A DNA stretch of 64,000 nt, from assembly GCA_045536815.1 (NCBI GenBank), contig JAZSOH010000025.1, positions 62,001 to 126,000 of the forward strand. Direction: 5' to 3'. The stretch's first letter is position 1, and every line of letters begins with the position of its first letter. The position numbers were made by a program, and so were the translations under genes. Source of the stretch: UMGS1279 sp045536815. Its GTDB lineage: Bacteria; Bacillota; Clostridia; Oscillospirales; Acutalibacteraceae. Positions 33,231 to 41,206 of the stretch are shown one piece after another. Under the pieces are notes generated by a model. The model was not told where the DNA came from, did no database searches, and saw only the letters and a list, made by a program, of their open reading frames with translations.

Positions 33231-34253
33231 TTATACAATAAGCATCGCGTCGCCAAAACTGAAAAACCTATATTTTTCCTCTACTGCCGTTTCGTAGGCT
33301 TTCATTACGTTTTTGTGACCGGCAAGCGCCGAAACAAGCATTATAAGTGTGCTTTCGGGGAGATGGAAATTGGTAATCAGTGCATCAAGACATTTGAATT
33401 TGTATCCCGGATAAATAAAAATATCAGTATCGCCGCTTTGTTCCTTCAAAAATCCGTTTTCGTCGGCGGCACTTTCAACAGTTCGGCAAGATGTTGTGCC
33501 GACACATATAACTCTACCGCCCTTAAGTTTTGTTTCGTTTATAAGACTTGCGGTTTCGGCCGAAACGTGATAGTGTTCGCTATGCATTTTGTGTTCTAAA
33601 ATATCATCACATTTAACAGGCCTGAAGGTTCCTAGCCCAACGTGAAGGGTAACAAAAGCCACCTTTACTCCGATTTCTTTTAAAGCTTCAAGCATTTCGT
33701 TTGTAAAATGAAGTCCTGCGGTTGGTGCTGCGGCAGAACCAAGCTCCTTCGAATAAACAGTTTGGTAACGCTCTTTATCCTCTAATTTTTCTTTAATGTA
33801 GGGGGGAAGAGGCATATTTCCAACCTCTTCTAAAATTGAGTAAAACTCCCCTTCAAAGCTAAACCTAATTATTCTATTTCCATCGGGCAAAACATCTATT
33901 ACCTTTGCAGAGAGCTTGTCAGAAAAGGTAAAGTAAGAATCAACCTTTGCTTTTTTGCCCGGACCTGCAATACATTCCCAATCGGTATCGTTTAGTCTTT
34001 TTAGAAGAACGAATTCAACCAGTGCGCCCGTATCTGCTTTTTTGCCGAAAATTCTAGCAGGTAAAACCCTTGTATCGTTTAAAACTAAAAGGTCGCCGCT
34101 TTTAAGAAAATTTGCAAGATTCGAGAAATTTTCGTGTGTTATTTTGCCGCTTTCTTTTTCCAAAACCAAAAGGCGAGAAGCATTTCTCGGGTATATGGGT
34201 GTTTGGGCAATAAGCTCTTCTGGTAAATCATAGTAAAAATCGCTTTTTTTCAT
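33231..34253 (-). CDS. queA: S-adenosylmethionine:tRNA ribosyltransferase-isomerase
   Basis: This enzyme uses the ribosyl part of S-adenosylmethionine to turn preQ1 in tRNA into epoxyqueuosine. Signatures are the N-terminal FYYDLPEELIAQ.P.YPR..SRLLVL, then LVLNDTRVLPAR near residue 56, AAPTAGLHFT near 172, HVGLGTFRPV near 200, and TNFHLPEST near 305. At 340 residues it has normal length. It is the first gene of the minus-strand run that continues to radA. The ribosome binding site is AAAGG. Confidence 0.96.
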   Translation of the reverse strand: MKKSDFYYDLPEELIAQTPIYPRNASRLLVLEKESGKITHENFSNLANFLKSGDLLVLNDTRVLPARIFGKKADTGALVEFVLLKRLNDTDWECIAGPGKKAKVDSYFTFSDKLSAKVIDVLPDGNRIIRFSFEGEFYSILEEVGNMPLPPYIKEKLEDKERYQTVYSKELGSAAAPTAGLHFTNEMLEALKEIGVKVAFVTLHVGLGTFRPVKCDDILEHKMHSEHYHVSAETASLINETKLKGGRVICVGTTSCRTVESAADENGFLKEQSGDTDIFIYPGYKFKCLDALITNFHLPESTLIMLVSALAGHKNVMKAYETAVEEKYRFFSFGDAMLIV

Positions 34254-34356
34254 GCTAAAAACCTTTCAAATAATAAAAAATAGTAGACACATAATCGTAA
34301 ATTTTGGGCATTATTCTAAAAATTAACAAATTGCCGCGCAAGTGCATAATATATGT

Positions 34357-34385
34357 TTGACAAAAGAAGTTATTTTTGTTATTAT
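34357..34385 (+). promoter_or_regulatory. Promoter of the asd-dapA-dapB operon
   Basis: TTGACA and TATTAT with a 17-base spacer. About 100 bases of leader follow; I see no lysine riboswitch in it. Confidence 0.75.
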
Positions 34386-34489
34386 ATATGATGTGAAATA
34401 ATTGAAACGTTATAGATTAATGTATATTATATTGCAAAATCCTCGGCGATTCAACTGTTTTTTAAAACTTTTTTAAGGTAGTGGTAAAA

Positions 34490-35569
34490 ATGAAACAATA
34501 CAAAGTAGGTATTATTGGTGCAACAGGTATGGTTGGTCAACGTTTTGCTCTTTTGCTTGCAGACCATCCTTGGTTTGATGTAAAGGTTTTGGCAGCTAGT
34601 CCTCGTTCTAAAGGTAAAAAATATATCGATGCAGTTGACGGCCGTTGGGCTATGACTTCTCCTATTCCTGAAAAGCTTAAGGATATGGTAGTTTTAAGCG
34701 CTACTGAAGATATTGAAGAAATCACTTCAAAGGTTGATTTTGTTTTTTGCGCGGTTGATATGAAGAAGGACGAGATTCGTGCTTTGGAAGAAGAATATGC
34801 TAAACACGAATGTCCTGTTATTTCGAATAACAGTGCGCATAGAGGCACTCCTGATGTTCCTATGATTGTTCCTGAAATTAACCCCGAACATGCTGAGGTT
34901 ATAAATGCGCAAAGAAAACGTCTTGGAACCAAGCGTGGCTTTATCGCAGTTAAATCAAACTGCTCTCTTCAAAGCTATGTACCCGCTCTTTTCCCACTTT
35001 CAAAATTTGGAATTAAAAAAGCCCTTGTTTGTACATATCAGGCAATTTCGGGCGCCGGTAAAACCTTTGAGCGTTGGCCTGAAATGGTTGATAATGTAAT
35101 TCCGTTTATTGGCGGTGAGGAAGAAAAATCCGAGCAAGAGCCTCTTAAAATTTGGGGTAAGGTTGAGGGCGATAAAATTGTTAACGCAACCTCTCCCGAA
35201 TTTACTGCACAGTGTATCCGCGTTCCCGTTTCTGACGGGCATTTGGCGGCTGTGTTTGTAAGCTTTGATAAAAAGCCTGAAAAGGAAGAAATTTTAAAGA
35301 TTTGGAAGGAATTTTCGGGTGAGCCTCAAAGTCTTGAGCTTCCCAATGCGCCTAAGCAATTCCTCCACTATTATGAAGAAGACAATATGCCGCAAACTAA
35401 ACTTGTTCGTGACCTTGAAGGCGGTATGGCAGTTCATGTTGGCCGTCTACGTGAGGATACACAGTATGACTATAAGTTTGTTTGCGTTTCACACAATACC
35501 CTTCGTGGCGCAGCAGGTGGTGCTGTGCTTATGGCAGAACTTCTTTGCGCTAAGGGGTATATGGACTAA
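34490..35569 (+). CDS. asd: Aspartate-semialdehyde dehydrogenase, archaeal/fungal-type form
   Basis: This enzyme reduces aspartyl phosphate to aspartate semialdehyde with NADPH, the branch point to lysine/diaminopimelate, threonine and methionine. The Rossmann motif GATGMVGQRF is at residue 10, the region SNNSAHRGTPDVP..VPE.N near 124, the catalytic Cys in SNCSLQ near 160, and a late H.GR motif. SNNSAH and the length of 359 residues fit the archaeal/fungal-type form rather than the common bacterial one. The start is ATG 34490; an in-frame GTG three codons upstream has poor spacing. It heads the asd-dapA-dapB operon. Confidence 0.93.
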   Translation: MKQYKVGIIGATGMVGQRFALLLADHPWFDVKVLAASPRSKGKKYIDAVDGRWAMTSPIPEKLKDMVVLSATEDIEEITSKVDFVFCAVDMKKDEIRALEEEYAKHECPVISNNSAHRGTPDVPMIVPEINPEHAEVINAQRKRLGTKRGFIAVKSNCSLQSYVPALFPLSKFGIKKALVCTYQAISGAGKTFERWPEMVDNVIPFIGGEEEKSEQEPLKIWGKVEGDKIVNATSPEFTAQCIRVPVSDGHLAAVFVSFDKKPEKEEILKIWKEFSGEPQSLELPNAPKQFLHYYEEDNMPQTKLVRDLEGGMAVHVGRLREDTQYDYKFVCVSHNTLRGAAGGAVLMAELLCAKGYMD

Positions 35570-35587
35570 CTGAAAGGGTGCAAAATA

Positions 35588-36475
35588 ATGAAAAAATGTG
35601 TTTTTGAAGGTTGCGCTACTGCTCTTATTACACCAATGCTTCCCGATGGCTCGGTTAATTTTGAAAAACTTGCCGAGCTTGTTGACAGTCAGATTAAAGG
35701 CGGCGTTGACGCTTTAGTTATATGCGGTACAACAGGCGAATCTGCTACTTTAAGCGGTGAAGAGCATATTAAGGTTATCGAGGCTGCAGTAAAAGCGGCT
35801 AATCATCGTGTTCCAATTATTGCGGGTACAGGTAGTAACGATACCCAGTTTGCTTTAGAAATTAGTAAAGAGGCATTGGCTGTTGGCGCTGACGCGCTTT
35901 TAATGGTTACACCTTATTATAACAAAACCTCTCAAAGAGGTCTTATAAAGCACTATACTTATATTGCAGATAGAGTAGACGCTCCGATTATTCTTTATAA
36001 TGTTCCGTCGCGTACAGGTGTTAACATTAAACCCGAAACTTATTTTGAACTTTCTAAACATAAGAACATTGTTGCGGCAAAAGAGGCTAACGGCGACCTT
36101 TCGTCTCTTATTAAAACTATTGCTCTTTGCGGCGACAATCTTGCTATTTATTCGGGTAATGATGACCAAATTGTACCTGTTATGTCTATTGGCGGCAAGG
36201 GTGTTATTTCGGTGCTTTCTAACGTTATTCCTAAGGAAACTCACGATATTACTGCTGCTTGTTTAGAGGGCGATTTTAAAAAGGCTACAAACCTTGCCGT
36301 TAAATATTTAGACCTTGCTAATGCTCTTTTTATGGATGTTAACCCCATCCCTGTAAAAGAGGCTATGAATTTAATGGGGCTTGAGGTTGGCGAGTGCAGA
36401 ATGCCTCTGGCTTCTATGGACGAAAAGCAGGTTGCGGCGCTAAGAGAAGAACTTAAAAAGGTAGATATTATCTAG
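35588..36475 (+). CDS. dapA: 4-hydroxy-tetrahydrodipicolinate synthase
   Basis: This enzyme condenses pyruvate with aspartate semialdehyde, the first committed step to diaminopimelate and lysine. It is a class I aldolase-type TIM barrel: GTTGESATL near residue 47, YYNKT near 110, the YNVPSRTG substrate loop with its Tyr and Arg near 137, and the Schiff-base Lys in AAKEA near 165. The length is 295 residues. It lies 18 bases after asd and 33 before dapB. Diaminopimelate also feeds dipicolinate in spores. Confidence 0.97.
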   Translation: MKKCVFEGCATALITPMLPDGSVNFEKLAELVDSQIKGGVDALVICGTTGESATLSGEEHIKVIEAAVKAANHRVPIIAGTGSNDTQFALEISKEALAVGADALLMVTPYYNKTSQRGLIKHYTYIADRVDAPIILYNVPSRTGVNIKPETYFELSKHKNIVAAKEANGDLSSLIKTIALCGDNLAIYSGNDDQIVPVMSIGGKGVISVLSNVIPKETHDITAACLEGDFKKATNLAVKYLDLANALFMDVNPIPVKEAMNLMGLEVGECRMPLASMDEKQVAALREELKKVDII

Positions 36476-36508
36476 TTTTTTGTAATTTTATAAAAGGAAG
36501 TTTATAAT

Positions 36509-37264
36509 ATGCTTCAAATTGTTTTAAGCGGTTGTAACGGAAAAATGGGCCGCGTTATTACAGATATTGTAAATAAAAGAGATGACCTTGCTATTTGCGC
36601 AGGTGTTGATCTTGATACATCTTCAAACGGCCCCTTTCCTGTTTTTAAAAATTTCAGTGATATTAAGTGTGATGCCGACGTTATTATAGATTTTTCTACC
36701 CCTGCGTTAATTGGCTCAATACTTCTGTTTGCAAAGGAAAGAAAAATTCCTGTTGTTATTGCAACAACAGGGTATAGCGATGAGCAAATTGCGCTTATCA
36801 AAGAGGCGTCAAAAGAAATACCTGTTTTCTTTTCATTTAATATGTCTCTTGGTATCAATCTACTTGCCGAGCTTTCGCGTAAAGCTGCCGCAATTTTGGG
36901 CGATTTTGATATAGAAATTATTGAAAAGCATCATAACCAAAAAATCGATGCGCCAAGCGGTACGGCTATTTTACTTGCAAATGAGATAAATGACGAGCTT
37001 AGCGGTAAAATGTCATTCGAGTATGATCGCCACTTAAAAAGAGAAAAAAGAACAAAAGCAGAAATTGGTATCCATTCAGTTAGGGGAGGTACCATTGTTG
37101 GTGAGCACGAGGTTATCTTCGCGGGCCGCGATGAAACAATAACCTTATCTCATTCTGCCCGTTCTAAAGAAGTTTTTGCGGTTGGCGCGGTTAATGCGGC
37201 TGCATTCGTTGCAAAAAAAGACAAGGGTCTTTACAGTATGAAGGAGCTTGTTTCTTCAAAATAA
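36509..37264 (+). CDS. dapB: 4-hydroxy-tetrahydrodipicolinate reductase
   Basis: This enzyme reduces the DapA product with NAD(P)H. The N-terminal nucleotide-binding motif is GCNGKMGR near residue 8; the catalytic His-Lys region reads EKHHNQKIDAPSGTA near 140-154; RGG..VGEH follows near 192. The length of 251 residues is normal. The ribosome binding site is AAAGGAAG. It completes the asd-dapA-dapB set; dapL/dapF and lysA are not in the window. Confidence 0.96.
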   Translation: MLQIVLSGCNGKMGRVITDIVNKRDDLAICAGVDLDTSSNGPFPVFKNFSDIKCDADVIIDFSTPALIGSILLFAKERKIPVVIATTGYSDEQIALIKEASKEIPVFFSFNMSLGINLLAELSRKAAAILGDFDIEIIEKHHNQKIDAPSGTAILLANEINDELSGKMSFEYDRHLKREKRTKAEIGIHSVRGGTIVGEHEVIFAGRDETITLSHSARSKEVFAVGAVNAAAFVAKKDKGLYSMKELVSSK

Positions 37265-37282
37265 AATTAAGGTGTATAAAAC

Positions 37283-38287
37283 ATGAAAAAAATTATTTCT
37301 TTAATTTGTTCATTGGTTATAATAGTTTCAGCACTTTTTCTTACATCTTGTAGAAAAGATAAGGTATATTATTTTGATACATCTAGCGTTTTGGCAGAGG
37401 ATGTTATAAGCGATCACGGCGTCGTGGTTGATAAAACAAATTTTCCCGAAGATGTTGAAATAAAGGTTACTAAGGTTAAGGAAAGGGATAGAAGATTTTT
37501 AATTGCCAAAGCGGTTTTGCCCGAGGCAACAGAGCTTTTTGTATATGATATTTCTTCTATACGAAATGGTGTTACCATAAAACCATATAGTTCTGCAAAT
37601 ATAATTTTCCCTGTTCCTTCTATATACAATGAAGAAAAATATGAAATGTATATATATTCTATCGCGGCAAACGCTGCAACTGAATATGTTGAATATAAGC
37701 AAAACGATGATGGTCTTTATATAAATGTTGATGAAACCGGTTTATTTGCTATTATGCTTATAGAAGTTGAGAGGGAGGAGACTTCTTCTGCCGTTTCAGG
37801 TACTCAAAGTGAAACTAACACAAGTTCTAATAGTAACACTTCTTCGGGCAGTTCTTCGGGTACAGTAAGCGGTGAAGACGGTTCTGGTCAAAATGTTAGT
37901 TCTAACCCTTCGGTAAGCAGCAGGCCTCAAAATAACACTTCTTCAAAAAGGCCTCAACCCTCGGTTATAACACCCGATGGAGTAACAAGTTCTAATACTT
38001 CATCTAATCAGTCTACAAGTACTTCAAACCCTAATAATACAACGACTACTTCTAAACCAAACGATACAACTACTTCTAAACCAAGCGATACAACAACTAC
38101 TTCTAAACCAAGCGATACAACAACCACTTCTAAACCAAGCGATACAACAACTACTTCTAAACCAAGCGATACAACAACCACTTCTAAACCAAGCGATACA
38201 ACGACTACTTCTAAACCAAGCGATACAACGACAACCTCCAGACCGAACGATGGGTTTACAAGTGACTATATTATTGACTTAGACTAG
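37283..38287 (+). CDS. Secreted lipoprotein with Ser/Thr-rich tandem-repeat tail
   Basis: A 334-residue protein with a lipoprotein signal ending LTSC (Cys 23). Residues ~24-165 form a small domain with alternating strands, followed by a Ser/Asn/Thr-rich low-complexity region and about six copies of the nonapeptide SKPSDTTTT (from ~38050 to 38235), then a short end GFTSDYIIDLD. The repeat is likely an extended, possibly glycosylated stalk. I do not recognise the globular domain. It starts 18 bases after dapB, so it could be co-transcribed although its role is unrelated. Confidence 0.85.
   Translation: MKKIISLICSLVIIVSALFLTSCRKDKVYYFDTSSVLAEDVISDHGVVVDKTNFPEDVEIKVTKVKERDRRFLIAKAVLPEATELFVYDISSIRNGVTIKPYSSANIIFPVPSIYNEEKYEMYIYSIAANAATEYVEYKQNDDGLYINVDETGLFAIMLIEVEREETSSAVSGTQSETNTSSNSNTSSGSSSGTVSGEDGSGQNVSSNPSVSSRPQNNTSSKRPQPSVITPDGVTSSNTSSNQSTSTSNPNNTTTTSKPNDTTTSKPSDTTTTSKPSDTTTTSKPSDTTTTSKPSDTTTTSKPSDTTTTSKPSDTTTTSRPNDGFTSDYIIDLD
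38041..38240 (+). repeat. 27-bp in-frame tandem repeat in the lipoprotein gene
   Basis: About six near-identical 27-base units coding SKPSDTTTT, differing mainly at synonymous third positions of Thr codons. Such arrays can change copy number by slippage or recombination, altering stalk length without breaking the frame. Confidence 0.85.
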
Positions 38288-38302
38288 TTTATTTGAATAG
38301 TA

Positions 38303-38332
38303 AAACACCCCTTGGATGACCAAGGGGTGTTT
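38303..38332. terminator. Bidirectional terminator
   Basis: Stem AAACACCCCTTGG/CCAAGGGGTGTTT with an ATGA loop between the converging lipoprotein and tatD genes. Confidence 0.9.
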
Positions 38333-38334
38333 GA

Positions 38335-39123
38335 TTATTTTAATCTAGTAAAAAGTCTTTTTGCGTTTTTATTTGAAGCACTTAAAACCTCTTCGGTAGA
38401 AATACCTTTTATTTCGGCAATTTTTCTTGCTGTAAAGTAAATCAGGTCTGAAGTACAGCGTTTGCCTCTATATGGGTCGGGCGCCATATAGGGTGCATCA
38501 GTTTCAAGCAGTAACCTATCAAGTGGTAGCATTTTAGCAACCTCAACAGTTTTTCTGGCATTTTTAAAACTAACAACACCGCCCAAACCTATATACATAT
38601 CTAGTTTTAAAATTTCTTTAGCCATTTCGACACTTCCCGAAAAGCAGTGCACAACACCACTAGGCTTAAATTCTTTTAAAATTTCTAGCGTATCGGCGTG
38701 AGCTTCTCTGTCATGAACAATAATGGGGAGAGAAACCTCTTTAGAAAAAGCTATTTGCTCTTTAAACCACTTAATTTGCTCTTCGTGAGAAAAGTTATCC
38801 CAATAATAATCAAGACCTATTTCGCCAATAGCAACAACCTTTGGATGATTACAAAAATCACGCATAATTTCGGTATTAAGGCTTTCGCCACCATAAAGGT
38901 CTTCCGGGTGCACACCAACCGCCGCATAAAAGATATCATACTTTTCGGCAAGCTCAATACATTTTTTAGAACATTCGTAGTCTACACCGCAGTTAATTGC
39001 GCCTATTACACCGTTTCTCTTCATTTGATTTACAACGCTTTGAAGGTCATCTGAGAATTGGTCGTTGGCGTAGTGGGAGTGCGTGTCGAAAATCGGAAAA
39101 TTTTCGCTATTTATTATATCCAT
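38335..39123 (-). CDS. tatD: TatD family metal-dependent deoxyribonuclease
   Basis: A 262-residue TIM-barrel hydrolase. Metal ligands are visible: DTHSHY (His-x-His) near residue 13, GEIGLDYYW (Glu) near 97, VHDREA (His), VHCFSG (His) and the late ETDAPYMAP (Asp) near 208. TatD-type enzymes act as 3'-5' DNA exonucleases or on related substrates. It starts one base after the metG stop with no separate strong ribosome binding site, so it is probably translated by coupling. The metG-tatD order is a conserved Firmicutes arrangement. Confidence 0.94.
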   Translation of the reverse strand: MDIINSENFPIFDTHSHYANDQFSDDLQSVVNQMKRNGVIGAINCGVDYECSKKCIELAEKYDIFYAAVGVHPEDLYGGESLNTEIMRDFCNHPKVVAIGEIGLDYYWDNFSHEEQIKWFKEQIAFSKEVSLPIIVHDREAHADTLEILKEFKPSGVVHCFSGSVEMAKEILKLDMYIGLGGVVSFKNARKTVEVAKMLPLDRLLLETDAPYMAPDPYRGKRCTSDLIYFTARKIAEIKGISTEEVLSASNKNAKRLFTRLK

Positions 39124-39124
39124 A

Positions 39125-41056
39125 TTATCTTATCTTCGAACCTGCAGGAACATCGTCTAAAAAGACAACCTTAACGTCGTTTTCGCCGATATCGGCCGCC
39201 AAAATCATACCGTTGCTTTCTACACCGCAAAGGGTGGCGGGTTTAAGGTTTGCAACAACAATAACAGTTTTGCCTATAAGGTCTTCGGGAGAGTACCAAG
39301 GCGCAATTCCGGAAGCAACTGTTCTAGGTGTTTTTGAGCCGTCATCAAGGGTTAGCTTTAAAAGTTTTTTAGCCTTTTTAATGGGCTCGGCAGCGGTAAT
39401 GGTTGCGGCTCTAAGCTCAACCTTTGCAAAATCTTCAATGCCAATTTGAGCCAAAGTAACAATGTTTTCTTTTTCGGCATTTTTTCTCTGCTTTTCCATT
39501 TCTGCGGCAATTTCTTTTAAAACTGCTTCGGTATCAATTCTGGCAAAAAGTGCTTTTGCCTCGGTAACTGCATAGTCGTCGTGAAGACCAAATTTTAATT
39601 GGTCAAATGAAGGCTCTTCACCAATGCCTAATTGTTCGCGAATTTTTAGTGCAGTATCCGGTACGATGGGGTAGAGAAGTACGCTAAGCAAACGGATACA
39701 TTCCAAAAGATTATACAAAACACCCTCAAGGCGAGGTTTGGCATCTTCATCCTTTGCTAAGGTCCAAGGCATAGTTTCGTCAATATATTTGTTACAACGC
39801 TTTGCAAGAGTCATAATCTCATTAGCTGCGTCAGCGTTATGGTAAATACCCATTGCTTTGTGGTACTTTTCTGTGCAAATTCTAGCAGTTTCAGTAAGGT
39901 CAATATCGAATTCTTCCGAAAGGGGCTTTCTTGCAACAGTGCCGCCAAAATACTTATTTGTCATTGCAATACTGCGGTTAACAAGGTTACCAAGAGTATT
40001 TGCAAGGTCACTATTATATTTGCCGATAAATGATTCGTAGGTGATGTTACCGTCTTGTGCAAACGGAATTTCCGAAAGTAGGAAATAACGAACAGCATCA
40101 ACTGAAAAACGGCTAGCAAGTTCGTCAGCATAGATAACATTACCTTTAGATTTGCTCATTTTGTCCTCACCAAAAAGAACCCAAGGATGACCTAAAACTT
40201 GTTTTGGAAGCGGTTCGCCAAGGGCCATAAGGATAATAGGCCAATAAATTGTGTGGAAACGTACAATATCCTTACCAATAACGTGTAGGTCGGCAGGCCA
40301 ATATTTTTTGTACATTTCAGATTTTTCGTCTGGGTCAAACCCGAGCGCAGTAATATAGTTTGAAAGGGCATCAATCCAAACGTAAACAACGTGCTTGTCG
40401 TCAAAATCAACAGGAACACCCCATTTGAAAGAAGAACGAGAAACGCAAAGGTCAGCAAGACCGGGTTTAATAAAGTTGTTAATCATCTCGTGTTTGCGCG
40501 ATTCGGGACTGAAAAAGTCGGGTGTCTCCTCATAATATTTAACAAGCGCATCGGAATATTTTGAAAGCTTTAAAAAATATGCCTCTTCTTTAGAATCGGT
40601 AACCTCTCGGCCGCAGTCAGGGCATTTGCCGTCAACAAGCTGAGAAGGGGTAAAGAAGGATTCGCAAGGAACACAGTATTTACCTTCATAAGCGCCTTTA
40701 TAAATATCGCCCTGTTCATAAAGCTTTCTAAAAATCTTTTGAACTGCTTTCTCGTGATAGTCATCGGTAGTACGAATAAATTTATCGTAGGTAACATTCA
40801 TACTGTCCCAAACCATTTTAATGTCGTTTGCGGCATTGTCAACAAAAGCTTTAGGTGATACACCTGCGGCATTTGCATATTCTTCGATTTTTTGACCGTG
40901 TTCATCAGAACCGGTTACAAAATAAACATCGTAGCCTTCCATTCGTTTATATCTAGCAATCATATCGGCCAAAACAATATCGTATGTATTGCCGATATGC
41001 GGTTTTCTTGAAGCATAAGCAATGGCGGTTGTAATATAAAACTTTTTCTTTTCCAT
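39125..41056 (-). CDS. metG: Methionyl-tRNA synthetase
   Basis: This class I synthetase charges tRNA-Met. The HIGH-like motif is PHIGNTYD near residue 17, the zinc-binding knuckle has CVPCE..F....L....CPDCGR (about 128-150), and the KMSKS-like motif is KMSKSKG near 300. The anticodon-binding helical domain is followed by a C-terminal EMAP/Trbp111 tRNA-binding domain (about 540-643) that aids dimer formation. The start is ATG 41056 after GGAGGTAG; a frame eight codons longer is untranslated. No T-box is seen upstream, so regulation is not evident. Confidence 0.96.
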   Translation of the reverse strand: MEKKKFYITTAIAYASRKPHIGNTYDIVLADMIARYKRMEGYDVYFVTGSDEHGQKIEEYANAAGVSPKAFVDNAANDIKMVWDSMNVTYDKFIRTTDDYHEKAVQKIFRKLYEQGDIYKGAYEGKYCVPCESFFTPSQLVDGKCPDCGREVTDSKEEAYFLKLSKYSDALVKYYEETPDFFSPESRKHEMINNFIKPGLADLCVSRSSFKWGVPVDFDDKHVVYVWIDALSNYITALGFDPDEKSEMYKKYWPADLHVIGKDIVRFHTIYWPIILMALGEPLPKQVLGHPWVLFGEDKMSKSKGNVIYADELASRFSVDAVRYFLLSEIPFAQDGNITYESFIGKYNSDLANTLGNLVNRSIAMTNKYFGGTVARKPLSEEFDIDLTETARICTEKYHKAMGIYHNADAANEIMTLAKRCNKYIDETMPWTLAKDEDAKPRLEGVLYNLLECIRLLSVLLYPIVPDTALKIREQLGIGEEPSFDQLKFGLHDDYAVTEAKALFARIDTEAVLKEIAAEMEKQRKNAEKENIVTLAQIGIEDFAKVELRAATITAAEPIKKAKKLLKLTLDDGSKTPRTVASGIAPWYSPEDLIGKTVIVVANLKPATLCGVESNGMILAADIGENDVKVVFLDDVPAGSKIR

Positions 41057-41147
41057 TATTCTACCTCCATAAGTAGCCAATATATTTAATATTATACCAA
41101 TTTTTCTAGTATTTTACAAGTATTTATCGAAACTTTTAAATAATTTG

Positions 41148-41175
41148 TTGAAAAGTTTTTTAAATATGATAAAAT
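41148..41175 (+). promoter_or_regulatory. Promoter of the ABC-F gene
   Basis: TTGAAA and TAAAAT with a 16-base spacer, about 30 bases before the start codon at 41207. Confidence 0.55.
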
Positions 41176-41206
41176 AGATTTATATTATAAAAAAGGGGGA
41201 GAGGTT

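Noticed and set aside
34254..34480. preQ1 riboswitch before queA
   Set aside because: No matching short hairpin with an A-rich tail lies between queA and its upstream region on the minus strand.
34386..34489. Lysine riboswitch before asd-dapA-dapB
   Set aside because: The leader is only about 100 bases and lacks the conserved junction; too short for the lysine class.
38041..38240. Possible CRISPR array
   Set aside because: Units are directly adjacent 27-mers without spacers and lie in frame inside a lipoprotein gene.
41057..41206. T-box or SAM riboswitch before metG
   Set aside because: The 126-base divergent spacer holds promoters only and no T-box sequence.
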